NCBI GenBank assembly: GCA_022776215.1
Contig: JALFIR010000038.1
Span: 1-64,000, forward strand
Direction: 5' to 3'
DNA: 64,000 nucleotides
Source of the DNA: Colivicinus sp022776215
GTDB taxonomy: Bacteria; Bacillota_I; Bacilli_A; Erysipelotrichales; Erysipelotrichaceae
In this document: positions 61,201 to 64,000 of the stretch, piece by piece
Position numbering within the stretch: the stretch's first letter is position 1
How the letters are laid out: each line of letters starts with the position of its first letter
The notes under the pieces: generated by a model
Seen by the model: only the letters and a program-made list of their open reading frames with translations
Database searches by the model: none
What the model was told of the DNA's origin: nothing
Position numbers and translations under genes: made by a program

Positions 61201-62455
61201 AGAATTATTTATTGAAAGAGCGAAATTATATTTTAAAGATAGGGCAGATGAATTTATCAAGCTTATTGATGATAAGCCTACATCTGGCTTCTTTCTTAAT
61301 GAAAAAAAGGCAAATAAAGAAACTATATTAAGTCTAGTTGATTTTGACTATAGTCCTTTTGAACTAAATCCTAAGTCTTTTAAGAGTAATGAAGAATCAA
61401 TCGGCAAGTCAAAAGCTTATGAATTGGGATTGATTTATCCTCAGGATAACGAATCTTCTATGCCATCAACTTTGTTTGATCCTACAAACATAAAAACAGC
61501 AATCGACTTATGCGCGGCACCTGGCGGTAAGAGCATTAACGCCTTAAATAAACTTAATGATGATGTTTTATTTATCAGTAATGATTATTCTAATAAGAGA
61601 GCCAGTATTCTTTCTAATAATCTAGAGAGAATGGGTTTTGAGAATTGTTTAATCACTAATCTAAAACCTGAATATTTAGCTGATAAGTTTGAAGGTTTAT
61701 TCGATTTAGTCATCTTAGATGCTCCATGTTCTGGTGAGGGGATGATTAGAAAATATCCTGAAATCTTGGATACTTATTCAATTGCCAACATATTATCGAT
61801 TGCAGAAGTTCAAAAGAATCTTTTGGATGATGCCTATAAATTGTTGAATGAGGGTGGCCAACTAGTCTATTCTACTTGTACTTTTGCGTTTGAGGAAGAT
61901 GAAGATCAAGTAAATAAATTTTTAAACAAGTACAAGGATATGAAGCTTGTGGGTGATTGTAAGAAGTTGTCTTTCTTAGATGGCTGTGAAGGACAGTTTA
62001 TGGCCTTATTAAAAAAGGATGGGACTTTAGTTAATAAGAAATATAAATCTAAGAAAACAGTAAATAATAAAACAGTCGCATCTTTCATTAAAGATAATAT
62101 CGATATCGATGAATATTATTTATATAGTCATGATAATAATTATTATTTGTCTTTGATGCCTATGCCTGATTTAGATAGAGGCATTGTCAGAGCAGGTATT
62201 TATCTAGGTGAAGTAAAGAAAGATCGTTTTGAGCCTTCTTATAATTTATATCGTTCTAATAGATTAAAATTTAAATATAAATATGATTTAAATGATGATG
62301 AATATAATAAATTCATCAAAGGCGAATCATTACAAGTTAACTTGTCTAATCATTATTATCAGGTTACTTATAAGGGCTTTCCTTTAGCTTATGGCAAGTG
62401 TAGCAATAATGAGCTAAAAAACAAGTATCCTAAAGGTTTAAGAAGGGTGGTATAA
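61184..62455 (+). CDS. RsmF/RsmB-type rRNA cytosine-5 methyltransferase
   Basis: 423 residues from ATG 61184. SAM-binding domain DLCAAPGGKSINAL, catalytic motifs DAPCSGEGMIRK and YSTCTFAFEEDEDQV (two cysteines of the m5C mechanism), then RsmF-type C-terminal regions (about 285-425; PDLDRGIVRAGIYLGE). Gram-positive relatives methylate 16S rRNA; the exact cytosine is not deducible. It overlaps ribF by 17 bases, and its stop codon lies inside the -10 box of the next gene. Confidence 0.88.
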   Translation: MNTKNRELFIERAKLYFKDRADEFIKLIDDKPTSGFFLNEKKANKETILSLVDFDYSPFELNPKSFKSNEESIGKSKAYELGLIYPQDNESSMPSTLFDPTNIKTAIDLCAAPGGKSINALNKLNDDVLFISNDYSNKRASILSNNLERMGFENCLITNLKPEYLADKFEGLFDLVILDAPCSGEGMIRKYPEILDTYSIANILSIAEVQKNLLDDAYKLLNEGGQLVYSTCTFAFEEDEDQVNKFLNKYKDMKLVGDCKKLSFLDGCEGQFMALLKKDGTLVNKKYKSKKTVNNKTVASFIKDNIDIDEYYLYSHDNNYYLSLMPMPDLDRGIVRAGIYLGEVKKDRFEPSYNLYRSNRLKFKYKYDLNDDEYNKFIKGESLQVNLSNHYYQVTYKGFPLAYGKCSNNELKNKYPKGLRRVV

Positions 62456-62463
62456 TCTAATTA
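62448..62463 (+). promoter_or_regulatory. Leaderless extended -10 promoter of the Asp23 gene
   Basis: TGG-TATAAT (TATAAT 62451-62456) ends six bases before ATG 62463 and overlaps the stop codon of the preceding gene (62453-62455). Confidence 0.7.
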
Positions 62464-62765
62464 TGATTAATACAAATGAATACGGAAAAATTGAAGTTTC
62501 TAATAAGGCTATCAATGATATTGCAGATTTAGCTTTAGATTCTATTGATGAAGTTTATCCTTATAAAAAGGAGAACAATTGTGTTTGTTCATTCAAGGAT
62601 GATGAACTAAGAGTTACAGTTTTAATTAAAGTTAAACAAGGCTGTGATGTAGTTAAGAAATGTAATCTTCTTCAATCTAAAATCAAAGAAGCTATTGCGG
62701 GTATGACTGGAATTGAATGTAAGAGTGTAGATATCGACATTCAAGGATTTGTGACTGAAAAGTAG
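62463..62765 (+). CDS. Asp23/Gls24 family envelope stress protein
   Basis: A 100-residue Asp23-fold protein: GKIEVSNKAINDIADLALDSID, LRVTVLIKVKQGCDV, LLQSKIKEAIAGMTGIECKSVDIDIQGF. Family members are membrane-associated or soluble and linked to envelope stress, or, as YloU in Bacillus, of unclear function. Probably leaderless; ends at a terminator. Confidence 0.88.
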   Translation: MINTNEYGKIEVSNKAINDIADLALDSIDEVYPYKKENNCVCSFKDDELRVTVLIKVKQGCDVVKKCNLLQSKIKEAIAGMTGIECKSVDIDIQGFVTEK

Positions 62766-62795
62766 AAGTTCATAAAAGGACTTCTTTTATTTTGC
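62764..62795 (+). terminator. Terminator after the Asp23 gene
   Basis: AGAAGT / ACTTCT stem with loop TCATAAAAGG and trailing TTTATTTT. Confidence 0.75.
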
Positions 62796-62804
62796 CCATA
62801 ATAA

Positions 62805-62836
62805 AAATTAGGATGTACATTTGTACATCCTAATTT
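62805..62836 (-). terminator. Terminator after the PBP gene
   Basis: A 14-bp perfect stem AATTAGGATGTACA / TGTACATCCTAATT with a two-base centre, followed on the minus strand by TTTTTATTATG. It includes the stop codon of the PBP gene (62830-62832). Confidence 0.85.
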
Positions 62837-64000
62837 AATTCTATTTTCGCTTCATTTCCGTTACTATCTGTCGCAATAACTAAGATTGGACGATCAGTGC
62901 TATTGATAGTAATACTATTTTCGCTAACAGTATATGTATCTGATCCTTCAGTTACAACGCTATCTTTAATTTTAACTACCCATTTAGCAACCGATACATT
63001 CGCATTTACCTGTTTGCCATCTGCTGATTTTGTCAACGCAATAGGAGTTTCGGCTTTAGTAACAACTTTAATAGTGAACTTAGTAGTGGCTAGATAGCTT
63101 TGTTTAACACTTACTCCAACCCCTTGAGAATAAGACTTGCCATTTGAATCGGTTATAGATACTGATTCAGTAGTTCCGGTTTCATTTTTTATATCAATAT
63201 TATCTTCTTTTACACCCATACTGATTAAGTAGTTCTTAATATCATCAGCATTTGTAGTACTTGGTATTTGTAGTGAAACATCTTTGTCTTCGACCTTCAC
63301 ATCAATACACTTTTGAGTAGAAGATACATTTAGTTTTTCATAACCATAGTATGCACAAACTGTTACAGTATCACCAGGGTTTGCGGTAATGTCGAAGCTA
63401 TTGGTTTCCTTATCGCTTGTTACAGTTTGAGAATTACCATTCGCTTTAATTTCAGCCTTGTATTGGATTGGACCATAAATCCAAGTGTAATCAAATAAAC
63501 GTTTGCCAGTAGCTTCAATAATAGCTGAACCATCATTTCTTCTTAAAGAAATATCTAAGTCTTCACTAGCTACTGTCAATGCACTTTCATCTGGATACTT
63601 AGGCCATGTGATTTCAAGTTTGCCATTATTGTAAGTAACGGTAGGATCACCATTCATTGGTTCTACCTTAGCTTCTTCAGGATTTACAAGACTTGCATAT
63701 TCTTTTTTGATTAGACCACTTGCAATATATTTTTCATCCATTCCATCAATTGGAGCAGCATATGGATAAGTACCAAGAATATGAGAGATAGAAACAACAC
63801 CGCTTGGTCTTTCTAAACTCTTAGGCTTGCCATATTCTTTCACAGTTGTATCAATAATAGCGTTTGTTGTCTTACCTTGAATATTAGATAAGTAATCATT
63901 TAGTGTGATATAAGACTGTTTATTCTTTTGAGCTCTTTCATAACCAATCCATGTGCATACTGTATATTCGCTTGTAGAAGCTACCATCCAAGCATCCTTG
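62830..64000 (-). CDS. Class A penicillin-binding protein, C-terminal part (gene continues past the window)
   Basis: The open frame runs off the right edge. Its first visible residues, KDAWMVASTSEYTVCTWIGYE, match the end of the transpeptidase domain of PBP1-type proteins (DAWFvGyTpeyt..vWvGyd), so the transglycosylase and most of the transpeptidase lie outside. After about residue 110 come a long extracellular tail: an Fn3/Ig-like stretch (VTYNNGKLEITWPKYPDES), a PASTA-like unit (LQIPSTTNADDIKNYLISMG) and a terminal Ig-like region. ATG 63987 is internal, not the start. Confidence 0.82.
   Translation of the reverse strand, partial: KDAWMVASTSEYTVCTWIGYERAQKNKQSYITLNDYLSNIQGKTTNAIIDTTVKEYGKPKSLERPSGVVSISHILGTYPYAAPIDGMDEKYIASGLIKKEYASLVNPEEAKVEPMNGDPTVTYNNGKLEITWPKYPDESALTVASEDLDISLRRNDGSAIIEATGKRLFDYTWIYGPIQYKAEIKANGNSQTVTSDKETNSFDITANPGDTVTVCAYYGYEKLNVSSTQKCIDVKVEDKDVSLQIPSTTNADDIKNYLISMGVKEDNIDIKNETGTTESVSITDSNGKSYSQGVGVSVKQSYLATTKFTIKVVTKAETPIALTKSADGKQVNANVSVAKWVVKIKDSVVTEGSDTYTVSENSITINSTDRPILVIATDSNGNEAKIELN

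Noticed and set aside
1..64000. CRISPR arrays, tRNA or rRNA genes, transposases, prophage
   Set aside because: No regularly spaced repeats, cloverleaf-type sequences, rRNA signatures or transposase/integrase genes were seen on either strand.

Overview
This window is AT-rich (about one third G+C by eye) and gene-dense. It reads as the chromosome of an anaerobic, low-GC Bacillota related to the Erysipelotrichia / Bacilli branch. Gene order points that way: rpsP-khpA-rimM-trmD-rplS, rpsB-tsf-pyrH-frr-uppS-cdsA-dxr-rseP, plsY/parE-parC and yqeG-yqeH-yhbY-yqeK-rsfS-yqeM with dnaD-nth are classic Bacillus-type neighbourhoods. Pyruvate:ferredoxin oxidoreductase, two iron-type alcohol dehydrogenases, a reverse rubrerythrin and a multidomain flavodiiron protein indicate a fermenting, oxygen-sensitive cell. 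TGA is a normal stop, and a class A penicillin-binding protein plus a glucosaminidase imply a peptidoglycan wall, so this is not a walled-off mollicute. The lineage is an inference from gene content only.

Layout. 1-9292: miaB, reverse rubrerythrin, an orphan Phd/YefM antitoxin, an RNase J with a degenerate active site, an FtsK/SpoIIIE translocase and the paired M16 proteins YmfF/YmfH. 9293-17309: ssb, ffh, a lipoprotein gene broken by an amber codon, then the rpsP-to-rplS group interrupted by a HAD phosphatase and an alcohol dehydrogenase, a structured non-coding stretch (15452-15852), lepB and a LOG-family hydrolase. 17310-18221: a small decayed accessory island (DinD-like and RhuM-like fragments, DUF3781). 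18231-33711: rbgA, rnhB, dprA, topA, trmFO, a second alcohol dehydrogenase, the rpsB-to-rseP translation/lipid operon, a small export protein and galE. 33779-40737: an accessory envelope operon headed by an antitoxin-like regulator and encoding a membrane protein, a secreted glucosaminidase, a PASTA-like protein with three copies of an unfamiliar repeat, and an ATP-grasp enzyme. 40801-64000: pyruvate:ferredoxin oxidoreductase, a MazF-like fusion protein, plsY/parE-parC, the yqe ribosome-assembly group, dnaD-nth, DUF1846, flavodiiron protein, rRNA methyltransferase, radical SAM protein, truB-ribF, RsmF-type methyltransferase, Asp23 and the 3' part of a class A PBP gene.

The most striking feature is regulatory. 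About a dozen transcription-unit first genes have no Shine-Dalgarno sequence; instead a near-consensus -10 box ends 5-9 bases, most often exactly 6, before the start codon. Transcription should then begin on or next to the start codon, giving leaderless mRNAs (ffh, rimM, lepB, plsY, parE, DUF1846, the SpoU-type methyltransferase, the radical SAM gene, truB, asp23 and others). Genes expected to be highly expressed (ribosomal proteins, fermentation enzymes, oxygen defence) instead have leaders with strong Shine-Dalgarno sites. Two divergent gene pairs use back-to-back leaderless promoters. The other highlights are the regulator-led surface operon with an operator-like palindrome on its -10 box, an unassigned structured RNA element before rplS, and a structured leader before rpsB.

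No tRNA, rRNA, CRISPR array, intact insertion sequence or prophage was seen.
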